DNA of 7,219 nt from Candidatus Falkowbacteria bacterium LH_S3 (GCA_023659985.1 JAGXOH010000038.1:1-7219), one strand, 5' to 3'; shown: positions 1-6,116, counted from the first letter of the stretch. Translations and numbers: made by a program. Notes: generated from the sequence alone by a model not told the origin.

Positions 1-1
1 T

Positions 2-118
2 TACGTTTCAACTATATTACTTACTAAAATCCTAATGTCAAATGAAATCCAAAATATAACCCTAATTGCTGCAATTGTAACAGGAAGTCAAACATTAAAT
101 CGGTTCCCCATCGCCTGA
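2..118 (+). CDS. C-terminal fragment of an unidentified reading frame, cut by the window start
   Basis: One plus-strand frame is open from the first bases of the window to a TGA at 116-118, giving 38 residues that end in TLNRFPIA. The other two forward frames contain stops within this stretch. The fragment has a mildly hydrophobic patch (ITLIAAIVTG) and matches no family I recognise. It lies upstream of the strong terminator at 174-206 and on the same strand, which suits the end of a transcription unit. The same frame continues for 25 sense codons after the TGA, to a TAG at 194-196 inside the terminator stem. The true end is therefore uncertain, and the fragment may not be coding. Confidence 0.3.
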   Translation, partial: YVSTILLTKILMSNEIQNITLIAAIVTGSQTLNRFPIA

Positions 119-173
119 CCCGGTTATCCCAGTGGAACAAGTGCTACTATAGGTCTTCCTAAGATTTTTACCC

Positions 174-206
174 AAAAGCCCCAGCTATATAGCTAGGGCT
201 TTTTTA
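174..206 (+). terminator. Rho-independent terminator
   Basis: AAAAGCCC (174-181) pairs perfectly with GGGCTTTT (196-203). After one C-A mismatch, the inner AGCTATATAGCT (183-194) is itself self-complementary. The T run at 200-205 follows the GC part of the stem directly. This is the most convincing terminator in the window. It separates the left-edge frame from the gene that starts at 331. The A run before the stem could let it work weakly on the other strand as well. Confidence 0.88.
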
Positions 207-272
207 TTTGCTTTCAGTTTAAAAAATTGTTAAAATTAAAAAAAGAATTAGAAAAAAACAATAAAGGTCGAA

Positions 273-298
273 TTTTGATAGATAAATCTCTATCAAAA
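273..298. promoter_or_regulatory. 10-bp perfect inverted repeat upstream of the BMP-family gene
   Basis: TTTTGATAGA (273-282) and TCTATCAAAA (289-298) are exact reverse complements separated by 6 bases. The repeat ends 32 bases before the ATG at 331, in an otherwise low-complexity A-rich leader (207-330). The position suits a dimeric repressor operator or a hairpin in the 5' untranslated region. It lacks the GC content and T run of a good terminator. I found no convincing -35/-10 pair around it, so its role is unassigned. Confidence 0.5.
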
Positions 299-330
299 AT
301 CATAATCAAATTAATTAAAAATAAAAAATT

Positions 331-360
331 ATGAACAAAAAAATTATGAACAAAAAAATT
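331..360 (+). repeat. Exact tandem duplication of 15 bp at a start codon
   Basis: The unit ATGAACAAAAAAATT occurs twice back to back (331-345 and 346-360). The following protein therefore begins MNKKIMNKKI and has two in-frame ATG codons, each at the head of an identical 15-base context. The duplication keeps the frame and only lengthens the basic segment before the membrane helix. Replication slippage in the A-rich tract is the simple explanation. Confidence 0.9.
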
Positions 361-1503
361 ATTATTGGATTAATAGTATTGATTATAGTATTTTTTGGGA
401 TGTGGATTTTTAGAGGGACAAAAAAGGAAGGGACTATTTCCTCTGTTACTCCAAAAGAAGAAACGACAATAAATAGTGTAACGATGGTAACTGATATGGG
501 GGGATTAGGAGATAAAGCATTCAATGATTCAGGTTGGAAAGGGGTTCAAATGGTTACTAAAGAATTAGGATTGAAGTCAGACGTAATTGAAACCAAAGAC
601 CAAAAGAATTTGGTTAAAAATGTAGAGCAAGCCGCCCAAACCTCTGATGTGGTAGTTGGATTGGGGTTTTTAATAACAGACGCGATTAGAGAAGTTTCTC
701 CAAAATATCCTAACACCTATTTTATATTGATTGATGATAATGCCAAAATTGAAAGTAATGTAGTTTCGTATATTTTTTATACTGGACAGAGTGGATATTT
801 AGCAGGAATAATTTCTGCAGATACTACTAATAGTAGTAAAATTGGCATTGTGCAGGGTATGGAAATTCCATCGGTTAAGACCTATGTTGCTGGATTTGAG
901 GTGGGGGTTAAAACATGGAATGAAGTAACAGGCGAAAATGTTAAAGTTGATGAAAAGTTAGTGGGTGATTTTGTGGATACTAAAAAGGCAAAGAAGTTAA
1001 CCAAGTCACTCATTAAAGAGGAAGCTGACATAATATGGGATGTGGCAGGTGGTGCTGGATTAGGAGTGTTTGAGACTGTAAAAGAAGCTAACCGGAAAGC
1101 AGGAATTACGGCAGAAGAGGCAAAGAAAGGATTGGAAAGACCTAAATATTTTGCAGTAGCTACAGACATAGATCATGATAGTATGTATCCAGGTGAGGTT
1201 TTAGTATCTTCGTTAAAGAAAATTCCTGAGACAGTCTCTATGGCTATCAAAGATATTTATAAAGGAAAGTTTAAAGGTGGGATTCATAATATTGATTTTA
1301 AAGATAACGCTACTGGTATTAGCGCCCTTCCCTATACCAAACAATATGTTTCTAAACAGGCGATGAATATCGTTAAGAAGGCAAAGAAGTTAATGAAGAA
1401 ACGAGATCAAAGATTACTAATTCCTTTGGAGTTTGATGATGTTGATCAGTATGTAGAGGATTTTGTAGTTCCTGAAGAGTTTTTCAAAATACCAGCAGAG
1501 TAA
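331..1503 (+). CDS. BMP/PnrA-family (Med/TmpC-like) substrate-binding protein, membrane-anchored
   Basis: The 390-residue product belongs to the basic membrane protein family, whose studied members bind nucleosides outside the cell (PnrA/TmpC) or act as regulators (Med). Residues 1-10 are basic and about 10-27 form one hydrophobic helix. There is no cysteine near its end, so this is an uncleaved anchor or an ordinary signal peptide rather than a lipoprotein signal. The mature part opens with the family signature VTDMGGLGDKAFNDSGWKG (about 53-71). It continues with LIDD (133-136), GQSGYLAG (152-159), AGFEVGVKTW (187-196), the VAGGAGLGVFE loop (238-248) and VATDIDHDS (276-284), which matches the ligand-contact aspartate segment of the family. 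After the usual fold there is a tail of about 25 residues rich in acidic and aromatic residues. No permease or ATPase gene is nearby. The start could equally be the second ATG at 346. Confidence 0.88.
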   Translation: MNKKIMNKKIIIGLIVLIIVFFGMWIFRGTKKEGTISSVTPKEETTINSVTMVTDMGGLGDKAFNDSGWKGVQMVTKELGLKSDVIETKDQKNLVKNVEQAAQTSDVVVGLGFLITDAIREVSPKYPNTYFILIDDNAKIESNVVSYIFYTGQSGYLAGIISADTTNSSKIGIVQGMEIPSVKTYVAGFEVGVKTWNEVTGENVKVDEKLVGDFVDTKKAKKLTKSLIKEEADIIWDVAGGAGLGVFETVKEANRKAGITAEEAKKGLERPKYFAVATDIDHDSMYPGEVLVSSLKKIPETVSMAIKDIYKGKFKGGIHNIDFKDNATGISALPYTKQYVSKQAMNIVKKAKKLMKKRDQRLLIPLEFDDVDQYVEDFVVPEEFFKIPAE

Positions 1504-1546
1504 TTTATCTATTTGTGGATTTGCTGTGACTATCACTCAACTGGAG

Positions 1547-1563
1547 TCTTGTATAATACAAGA
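1547..1563. repeat. 17-bp near-perfect palindrome after the BMP-family gene
   Basis: TCTTGTAT (1547-1554) and ATACAAGA (1556-1563) are exact reverse complements around a single central A. It lies 44 bases after the BMP stop codon. It could be an operator-type site or a short hairpin. It has no following T run, so it is not a standard terminator. The TATAAT inside it (1552-1557) is a by-product of the symmetry and has no -35 box at a normal distance. Confidence 0.5.
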
Positions 1564-1587
1564 TGCGTATGAAATGAGATTAATTTC

Positions 1588-1632
1588 TAATGCGCAAATG
1601 AATCTGAAATAGCCCATTTGTGTTGTGCGTTA
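1588..1632 (+). repeat. Imperfect long hairpin in the intergenic stretch
   Basis: TAATGCG (1588-1594) can pair with TGCGTTA (1626-1632) using two G-U pairs. Directly inside it, CAAATG (1595-1600) pairs exactly with CATTTG (1615-1620), leaving a 5-base bulge and a 14-base loop. This gives 13 pairs in all. It may be part of an untranslated RNA structure or a remnant of a mobile-element end. No function can be assigned. Confidence 0.3.
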
Positions 1633-1790
1633 GTATGCGAATTGTTTAATTGAAGTATATGCTAATCAATATGATAGACTCACAAACTTCTTAAGTGTGG
1701 CGCGAATTAAGATGTTTTAAAGGTTGATTCAGCAATTAAGTTCAAAGTAGTTTCTAAAAAGCCATTAAACAATACAATAATCAATATAAT

Positions 1791-1835
1791 AATTAATCCT
1801 GCGCCTTTTATACTTTAAGAGGTGCGGGATTAATT
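1791..1835. repeat. 15-bp stem inverted repeat next to the transposase remnant
   Basis: AATTAATCCTGCGCC (1791-1805) pairs over its full length with GGTGCGGGATTAATT (1821-1835), using two G-U pairs, around a 15-base loop. The stem is unusually long and GC-containing for this AT-rich stretch. No T run follows on either strand, so a classical terminator is unlikely. It lies 28 bases before the transposase remnant and could be part of that old element or a separate small palindromic repeat. Confidence 0.5.
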
Positions 1836-1862
1836 ACAAAACCGCCAAAAGTACATGCCTAA

Positions 1863-2018
1863 AATAAAGATGTTGTACAATTTAATAAGAATCTGACTGA
1901 ATGGTTGATTAAATACAATTTTAGAAGGCCTTATCAGACATTGAACTACAAAACACCGATTAAGTTTAACAATTCTATTAAAGTATCCTCTATGTACTCA
2001 TCAATAACAGTTGATTAG
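1863..2018 (+). pseudogene. Remnant of an integrase-type (IS481/IS3-like) transposase, C-terminal end only
   Basis: An open frame of 51 codons ends at a TAG (2016-2018). It contains LTEWLIKYNFRRPYQTLNYK followed by TPIKF, the hallmark C-terminal segment of rve-type DDE transposases (W-x-x-x-YN-xx-RPHxxL-x-x-x-xP). The short tail after it (SSMYSS near the end) resembles the tails of IS481-like transposases. In this frame a TAA at 1860-1862 blocks extension upstream. No D-D-E catalytic core or zinc/HTH part is seen in any frame upstream, so most of the gene is missing or unrecognisable. The remnant ends 27 bases before the histidine kinase start. The assignment to the rve fold is firm; the choice between IS481 and IS3 is not. 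Confidence 0.72.
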
Positions 2019-2045
2019 AAAATATTATGGTATCTACTAAATAAT

Positions 2046-4298
2046 ATGAAATTGTCTATAAGACAGAAAATATTTGGAATTGGCTTATTTCTAACCTTAA
2101 TTCCTCTATTAATTATTGGTCTTATTTTTCATTTTAGTACTCAACAGTATTTAGCAGAAACGATTAGAGATAATAGAGAGACTCTGACTAATAATACCAG
2201 TATAGCGATACGAGACAAAATTTTGAATTATAAAGATTCGTTAGAAACCCTTGCCCACAATTTGACTTATTTAAAAAGTGTTGAAAAGAAAAAAGAATTT
2301 ATACAAAAATTTCAAGAAGAACACTCACAGAATATTAAGCTTTTATCTTTTACAGATAGATCTGGGCAAGAAATAGCGCGAACTGATAGAGCTGTTTTAA
2401 AAGATAAGAGGAAAGAACCAAGCTTTTATAAGATTAAAGAAGGGCAGAAATATTATATAGAATGGTTAAAGTGGAATCCGGTAATAGAAATAGGCAGTAT
2501 CATATTTTCTGTGCCGATTTTAAAGGATGGTGACTTTCAGGGAGCATTAACTGCAGAGATTTTTCTTTTTGATATTTGGCAACAGACAATAAGCGGCTAT
2601 GCCAGCCCAATAGATAATATCTATTTTTTTACAGAAAACAACAAACCTATGGCAGAGATTGTCACGACCTTTAAAGAGTTTAAACTGGAAAAAGTTAAAA
2701 AAATAGCTAAAGAATTTCCTGTAAGAGAAAAGGTATCTAGTAAAATTATAGATACGAAAATTGGCTCAATGTTGGTTACTGGTAAATCTATTCCTACACT
2801 CCAGAATGGGAAATTAATAGTCTTTAGTCCATTACGAGAAGTCTATAAACCCATTTTAACTTTAAGAAACAAAATTATTGTTACAGGGGGTATAGCTTTA
2901 GTTTTCCTGATAATAGTTACTATATTTTTCTCTCGATTGATAGTTAAACCGGTTAAAAAGCTTCGGAGAGGAGCAGATATAATTGGTAAAGGTAACTTAG
3001 AACATAAGATAGAGATTAAGACTGGCGATGAGATTGAACAATTAGCCAATGATTTTAATGTAATGAGAGAGGAATTAAAAAACTCAAGGGGAAAATTAGA
3101 AAAAAACAAGGAAGTTTTAGAAAGAACTGTTAAACAAAGAACTAAAAAATTAGAAAAGACTAAAGATAAATTGGCTAAAACATTAGAGGAAACCCAGGAG
3201 GCTAAAAAAAGAGCGGAAAATGAAAAAAATAAAACTTCCGCTATTATATCCAATCTAGTTGATCCTATAATAATTATTAATCCTAATAATAAAATAAGCC
3301 TATTCAACCCCAAAGCTAAGGAAATCTTCGGATTTAGCAAATCAGATATTGGCAAAAAGGTAGATAAAAGCGATTATCACTCTATGGAAAACTTTAAAAA
3401 AGTAATTGATAAAGATTACCAAGTAATAAAAGGCAAAGATACGGAGCCTAAAAACTTGCAAGAAGAAGAGCTTAATATAGAATATGAAGGAAATACCCTG
3501 ACCTATAAAATAATCACTACCAAGGTACACGACAATAAAAAAGGATCCCTAGGTACTATGAAAATTTTTTCAGACCTCACTCGAGCAAAAAGAATAAATC
3601 GTTTAAAAACAGAATTTGTCTCTATAGCAGCCCACCAATTGCGAACTCCACTTTCTGCTATTAAATGGGTTTTAAAAATGGTGTTAGAAGAAGACGCCGG
3701 CCCTCTTAACGAAGAACAAGAGGATGCTTTAAAAAAGGGATTTGAAAGCAATGAACGGATGATCAAACTTGTGAATGACATGCTTAATGTTTCTCGTATT
3801 GAAGAGGGACGGCTTGAGTTTAATTTTGCAAAAATCAATTTTAAAGAAGTTTATGAAACAGTAACTAACAATCTTAAAAACAAAGTAAAAGAAAAAGGTA
3901 TAAAATTTAATATAAAAAAACCAACCAAGATGCCTTCTGTTTATGTAGACAAAGAAAGAATTAGAATGGTAATACAAAATCTCTTAGACAATGCTATAAA
4001 GTATACTCCAAATAACGGAACTGTAACCTTAGAAATAAAAAAGCTAAAAGATAAATTAAAAATAAGAATCAAAGATAACGGTGTGGGCATTCCTCAGAAA
4101 GATCAACAAAGATTATTTACTAAATTTTTCCGAGCAGAAAATGTAAAAAAAATGCAAACAGATGGAAACGGTTTGGGATTATTCATCGCCAATAATATAG
4201 TTAAAAAACATAACAGTAAAATATATTTTAAGAGCACCGAAGGAAGAGGGACTGAGTTCTATTTCTATTTACCACTTAATAAAAATAAAGAAAATTAA
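2046..4298 (+). CDS. Membrane sensor histidine kinase: Cache-like, HAMP, PAS, HisKA, HATPase_c
   Basis: This 750-residue protein should autophosphorylate on histidine and pass the phosphate to a receiver aspartate. Residues 9-30 and about 277-298 are membrane helices. They bracket an extracellular domain of about 245 residues with a double-Cache-like pattern (SFTDRSGQEIARTD at 101-114, then IIFSVPILKDGDFQGALTAE around 152-171). HAMP follows (about 300-350), then a lysine/glutamate-rich coiled coil (about 340-397) and a PAS domain from about 398 (AIISNLVDPIIIINPNN). The HisKA segment has AAHQLRTPLSAIKW with phosphorylatable His530. The ATPase domain shows the N box QNLLDNAIKY (Asn645 and Asn649), the G1 box DNGVGIP (677-683), the F box LFTKFFRAE and the G2 box GNGLGLF (707-713). 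All catalytic motifs look intact. The ligand is unknown. The stop lies 12 bases before the next gene, its likely partner. Confidence 0.95.
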   Translation: MKLSIRQKIFGIGLFLTLIPLLIIGLIFHFSTQQYLAETIRDNRETLTNNTSIAIRDKILNYKDSLETLAHNLTYLKSVEKKKEFIQKFQEEHSQNIKLLSFTDRSGQEIARTDRAVLKDKRKEPSFYKIKEGQKYYIEWLKWNPVIEIGSIIFSVPILKDGDFQGALTAEIFLFDIWQQTISGYASPIDNIYFFTENNKPMAEIVTTFKEFKLEKVKKIAKEFPVREKVSSKIIDTKIGSMLVTGKSIPTLQNGKLIVFSPLREVYKPILTLRNKIIVTGGIALVFLIIVTIFFSRLIVKPVKKLRRGADIIGKGNLEHKIEIKTGDEIEQLANDFNVMREELKNSRGKLEKNKEVLERTVKQRTKKLEKTKDKLAKTLEETQEAKKRAENEKNKTSAIISNLVDPIIIINPNNKISLFNPKAKEIFGFSKSDIGKKVDKSDYHSMENFKKVIDKDYQVIKGKDTEPKNLQEEELNIEYEGNTLTYKIITTKVHDNKKGSLGTMKIFSDLTRAKRINRLKTEFVSIAAHQLRTPLSAIKWVLKMVLEEDAGPLNEEQEDALKKGFESNERMIKLVNDMLNVSRIEEGRLEFNFAKINFKEVYETVTNNLKNKVKEKGIKFNIKKPTKMPSVYVDKERIRMVIQNLLDNAIKYTPNNGTVTLEIKKLKDKLKIRIKDNGVGIPQKDQQRLFTKFFRAENVKKMQTDGNGLGLFIANNIVKKHNSKIYFKSTEGRGTEFYFYLPLNKNKEN

Positions 4299-4310
4299 TA
4301 TCACAAACAT

Positions 4311-5153
4311 ATGCCTAAAGAAAAAAGTTCAAAAAGCAATTCTACAAAAATCTTAATCATTGAAGATGAAAAAAATTTGGCCGATCTTTTAACCTCTAAA
4401 CTCAAGAAGGAAGGCTATAAAATAAACAATGCTTATGACGGAAAGGAAGGATATAAAAAAATAAATGAATGGAAACCAGATTTGATCCTTTTAGATATAA
4501 TAATGTCCAAAATGGATGGTTATGAAGTTATGGAAAAAATGAATAAAGATAAAAAGAATATACCTATCATTGTAATTTCCAACTCCGGACATCCTGTGGA
4601 AATAGAAAAAACTAAAAAATTAGGCGCTATAGACCATTTGATTAAAACTGAATTCAGCCCTACTGATGTATTGAAAAAAGTTAATGATTATGTGGCCGGC
4701 AAATCCAATAAAAAAAAATCCTCCTCAGAGGCTAAGAAAAAAACCAAACCTAAAAAAAACAAAGATATAAAAAAGTTAGGAGTTAATGTTTTACTTGTAG
4801 AAGATGAATCCTTTTTGCGCAATATATGCACCAAACAATTAATAAAAGACGGATTTTCCGTATTTGAAGCCAAAGACGGAGAGGGAGGGGTGAATTTATT
4901 TGAAAACAATAAAATAGATATAGTACTGTTGGATATAATTTTACCATCAATGGACGGCTTTCAAGTTTTAAAAAAAATTAGATCACACGAAAATAAGAGC
5001 AAATCAAAAATACCTGTTATCATGCTTTCCAATTTAGGGCAAGATAATGACATCAAAAAATCTAAGGATATGGGTGCTAACGATTTTATAATAAAAGCCA
5101 ACTTTACCACTAAAGAAATAACAGAAAAATTAAAAACCTTCCTCTCTAAATAA
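4311..5153 (+). CDS. Double receiver (REC-REC) response regulator without an output domain
   Basis: The 280-residue protein is two CheY-like receivers in tandem. REC1 (about 12-129) has the acidic pocket EDE (18-20), phosphoacceptor Asp62 in LLDIIMSKMDG, Ser90 and Lys112. REC2 (about 158-279) has EDE (164-166), Asp208 in LLDIILPSMDG, Ser240 and Lys262. Both receivers therefore keep the full set needed for phosphorylation. The switch position reads S-N rather than the common T/S-A in both. A linker of about 28 residues, almost all lysine, serine and asparagine, joins them. There is no DNA-binding, enzymatic or histidine phosphotransfer domain, so output must come through protein contacts or phosphate relay. 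It starts 12 bases after the kinase stop, which makes them one operon and probable partners. No Shine-Dalgarno sequence precedes the ATG. Confidence 0.94.
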   Translation: MPKEKSSKSNSTKILIIEDEKNLADLLTSKLKKEGYKINNAYDGKEGYKKINEWKPDLILLDIIMSKMDGYEVMEKMNKDKKNIPIIVISNSGHPVEIEKTKKLGAIDHLIKTEFSPTDVLKKVNDYVAGKSNKKKSSSEAKKKTKPKKNKDIKKLGVNVLLVEDESFLRNICTKQLIKDGFSVFEAKDGEGGVNLFENNKIDIVLLDIILPSMDGFQVLKKIRSHENKSKSKIPVIMLSNLGQDNDIKKSKDMGANDFIIKANFTTKEITEKLKTFLSK

Positions 5154-5222
5154 ACAAGCTTCATAGACAATAAAAAATTTATTTGTTATCCAAAATGAGC
5201 TGGACTAATACACATCAAATTC

Positions 5223-5252
5223 AAAATCTGATATAATAAAAATATCATTTTT
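5223..5252 (+). terminator. Possible AT-rich terminator-like hairpin after the regulator gene
   Basis: TGATAT (5229-5234) pairs with ATATCA (5242-5247) around a 7-base loop and is followed at once by TTTTT (5248-5252). AAAA (5223-5226) could extend the stem past a small internal loop. The stem is too AT-rich to be a confident terminator, and it overlaps the promoter-like element at 5229-5237. The two readings compete, or the repeat is an operator over the promoter. Confidence 0.3.
5229..5237 (+). promoter_or_regulatory. Extended -10 promoter element
   Basis: TGATATAAT at 5229-5237 is an exact match to the extended -10 consensus TGnTATAAT. Nothing close to TTGACA lies 16-18 bases upstream, which is normal for extended -10 promoters. 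Transcription would start near 5244, about 25 bases before the ATG at 5271. It would give the small frame and the V4R-like gene their own transcript, apart from the kinase operon. Confidence 0.55.
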
Positions 5253-5270
5253 CAATCAATGTATTATATT

Positions 5271-5457
5271 ATGCTTACTCCAAAAGAAGAAAAGAATATA
5301 AAGAAAGTAAAAGGATAAAATTCAAGGTATCACCTTTAATACCAATATGAGTTATGTGAAAAATAAGGAATTCCAAAAAAATCTGGAAAAAGTCATATGT
5401 CAAATAAAAAAACAAGAGTCTGAATTTAATCCTGAGAAAATACAAAATACTGAATAG
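5271..5457 (+). pseudogene. Small charged protein of about 61 residues, interrupted by a one-base frameshift
   Basis: From the ATG at 5271 the frame reads MLTPKEEKNIKKVKG and stops at 5316-5318. Dropping one A from the AAAA run at 5309-5312 carries it into the +1 frame, which is open from 5311 to a TAG at 5455-5457. The joined product would have 61 residues, be highly charged and helical-looking, and carry a single Cys at position 43. Without repair, an ATG at 5347 could start a 36-residue protein (MSYVKNKEFQKNLEKV...). It matches no family I know. It sits just after the promoter-like element and 11 bases before the next gene, as expected of a first operon gene. The indel may be genuine or a sequencing error; non-coding chance is also possible. 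Confidence 0.4.
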
Positions 5458-5468
5458 TACTCTTTGAA

Positions 5469-6116
5469 ATGAAAGGTTTTGTTTTTAATTTCCATAAAAA
5501 ATATATGAGCATAATACCAAAAAAAGATCTAGAGCAAATAAATAAATTAAAAGCAGGAAAAGTCAGAGGAGAAGCCTTGAAAACAGATATTAAATATATA
5601 GAAAGCTTAAAAGGGGGAAAAGAGGCTGAAAAGATAAGGAAAGAGATGCTTAAGATTGAACCGGAATTTGATTACAATAATATAAAAGGAATGGCTTGGT
5701 ACCCAGGAAGATGGGCATTCCTTTCTTTATCTTTATTCAAAAATTATTTTAACTGGAAGGAAGAAGATTTTATAAAGATGGGGTATGCGAGTCCCAGCAA
5801 TTCTTTTATATTTAAGACAATGTTGCGTTACTTTGTCTCCCTTGAAAAAATCTGCCGAGAAGCTTCAACTTACTGGCGGAAGCATTGGAGCATAGGAGAC
5901 ATGAAGTTAGTTGAATTTAGCCCCCAAAAGAAAAAGATAATTTTTGAACTAAGAAACTTTAAAAGCCATCCTAATCTATGCGCTTCTTTAAAAGGATATA
6001 TTAAGAGACTCGCGGAGATGAGTATCAAAGACAGTATTGTTAAAGTAGAAGAAGCCCTGTGTCCATACAGGGGAGATAAATGTCATCGTTTTGAGGTTAC
6101 TTGGCAAGATAAATAA
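5469..6116 (+). CDS. V4R-like ligand-sensing domain protein (tentative)
   Basis: The 215-residue product is soluble, with no signal peptide or membrane helix. The first 60 residues or so are lysine-rich and helical. The middle contains GMAWYPGRWAFLSLSLF (74-90) and a helical stretch to about 135. The C-terminal part has the layout of V4R (4-vinyl reductase-like) and related heme/NO or small-ligand sensor domains: a strand, Cys171 in LCASLKGYIKRL, a following strand VKVEEALC (Cys198), then GDKC (Cys205) and an ending F-x-V-x-W. Such domains usually sense small hydrophobic or metal-bound ligands and often control transcription or signalling. No DNA-binding domain is evident here. The gene follows a kinase/receiver operon and lies 14 bases before an insertion sequence. 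ATG 5469 is taken as the start; ATG 5505 (Met13) is an alternative. Confidence 0.55.
   Translation: MKGFVFNFHKKYMSIIPKKDLEQINKLKAGKVRGEALKTDIKYIESLKGGKEAEKIRKEMLKIEPEFDYNNIKGMAWYPGRWAFLSLSLFKNYFNWKEEDFIKMGYASPSNSFIFKTMLRYFVSLEKICREASTYWRKHWSIGDMKLVEFSPQKKKIIFELRNFKSHPNLCASLKGYIKRLAEMSIKDSIVKVEEALCPYRGDKCHRFEVTWQDK

Larger units (their letters stand above)
1504..1862. other. Gene-free stretch with several inverted repeats
   Basis: No frame on either strand gives a credible protein; short open stretches carry no recognisable motif. The stretch contains three inverted repeats, listed separately (1547-1563, 1588-1632, 1791-1835). It leads into the transposase remnant at 1863-2018, so part of it may be decayed mobile-element DNA. 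No tRNA-like or ribosomal RNA-like sequence was seen. Confidence 0.6.

Noticed and set aside
315..1169. Minus-strand open frames overlapping the BMP-family gene
   Set aside because: They are reverse-strand shadows of a clear BMP-family coding frame and show no recognisable domain.
1521..1557. Promoter made of TTGCTG (1521-1526) and TATAAT (1552-1557)
   Set aside because: The spacing of 25 bases is far too long, and the TATAAT is explained by the palindrome at 1547-1563.
1502..1818. Short plus-strand open stretches (about 35 codons each) between the BMP gene and the transposase remnant
   Set aside because: They have no suitable start, no motif and mutually inconsistent frames. I could not connect them to the transposase core.
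2843..3977. Several minus-strand open frames inside the histidine kinase gene
   Set aside because: They lie opposite a gene with every kinase motif intact, and their translations are low-complexity strings rich in Leu, Phe, Ser and Ile with no family motif.
4688..5170. Minus-strand open frames across the double-receiver gene
   Set aside because: They lie opposite conserved receiver motifs and have no similarity to known families.
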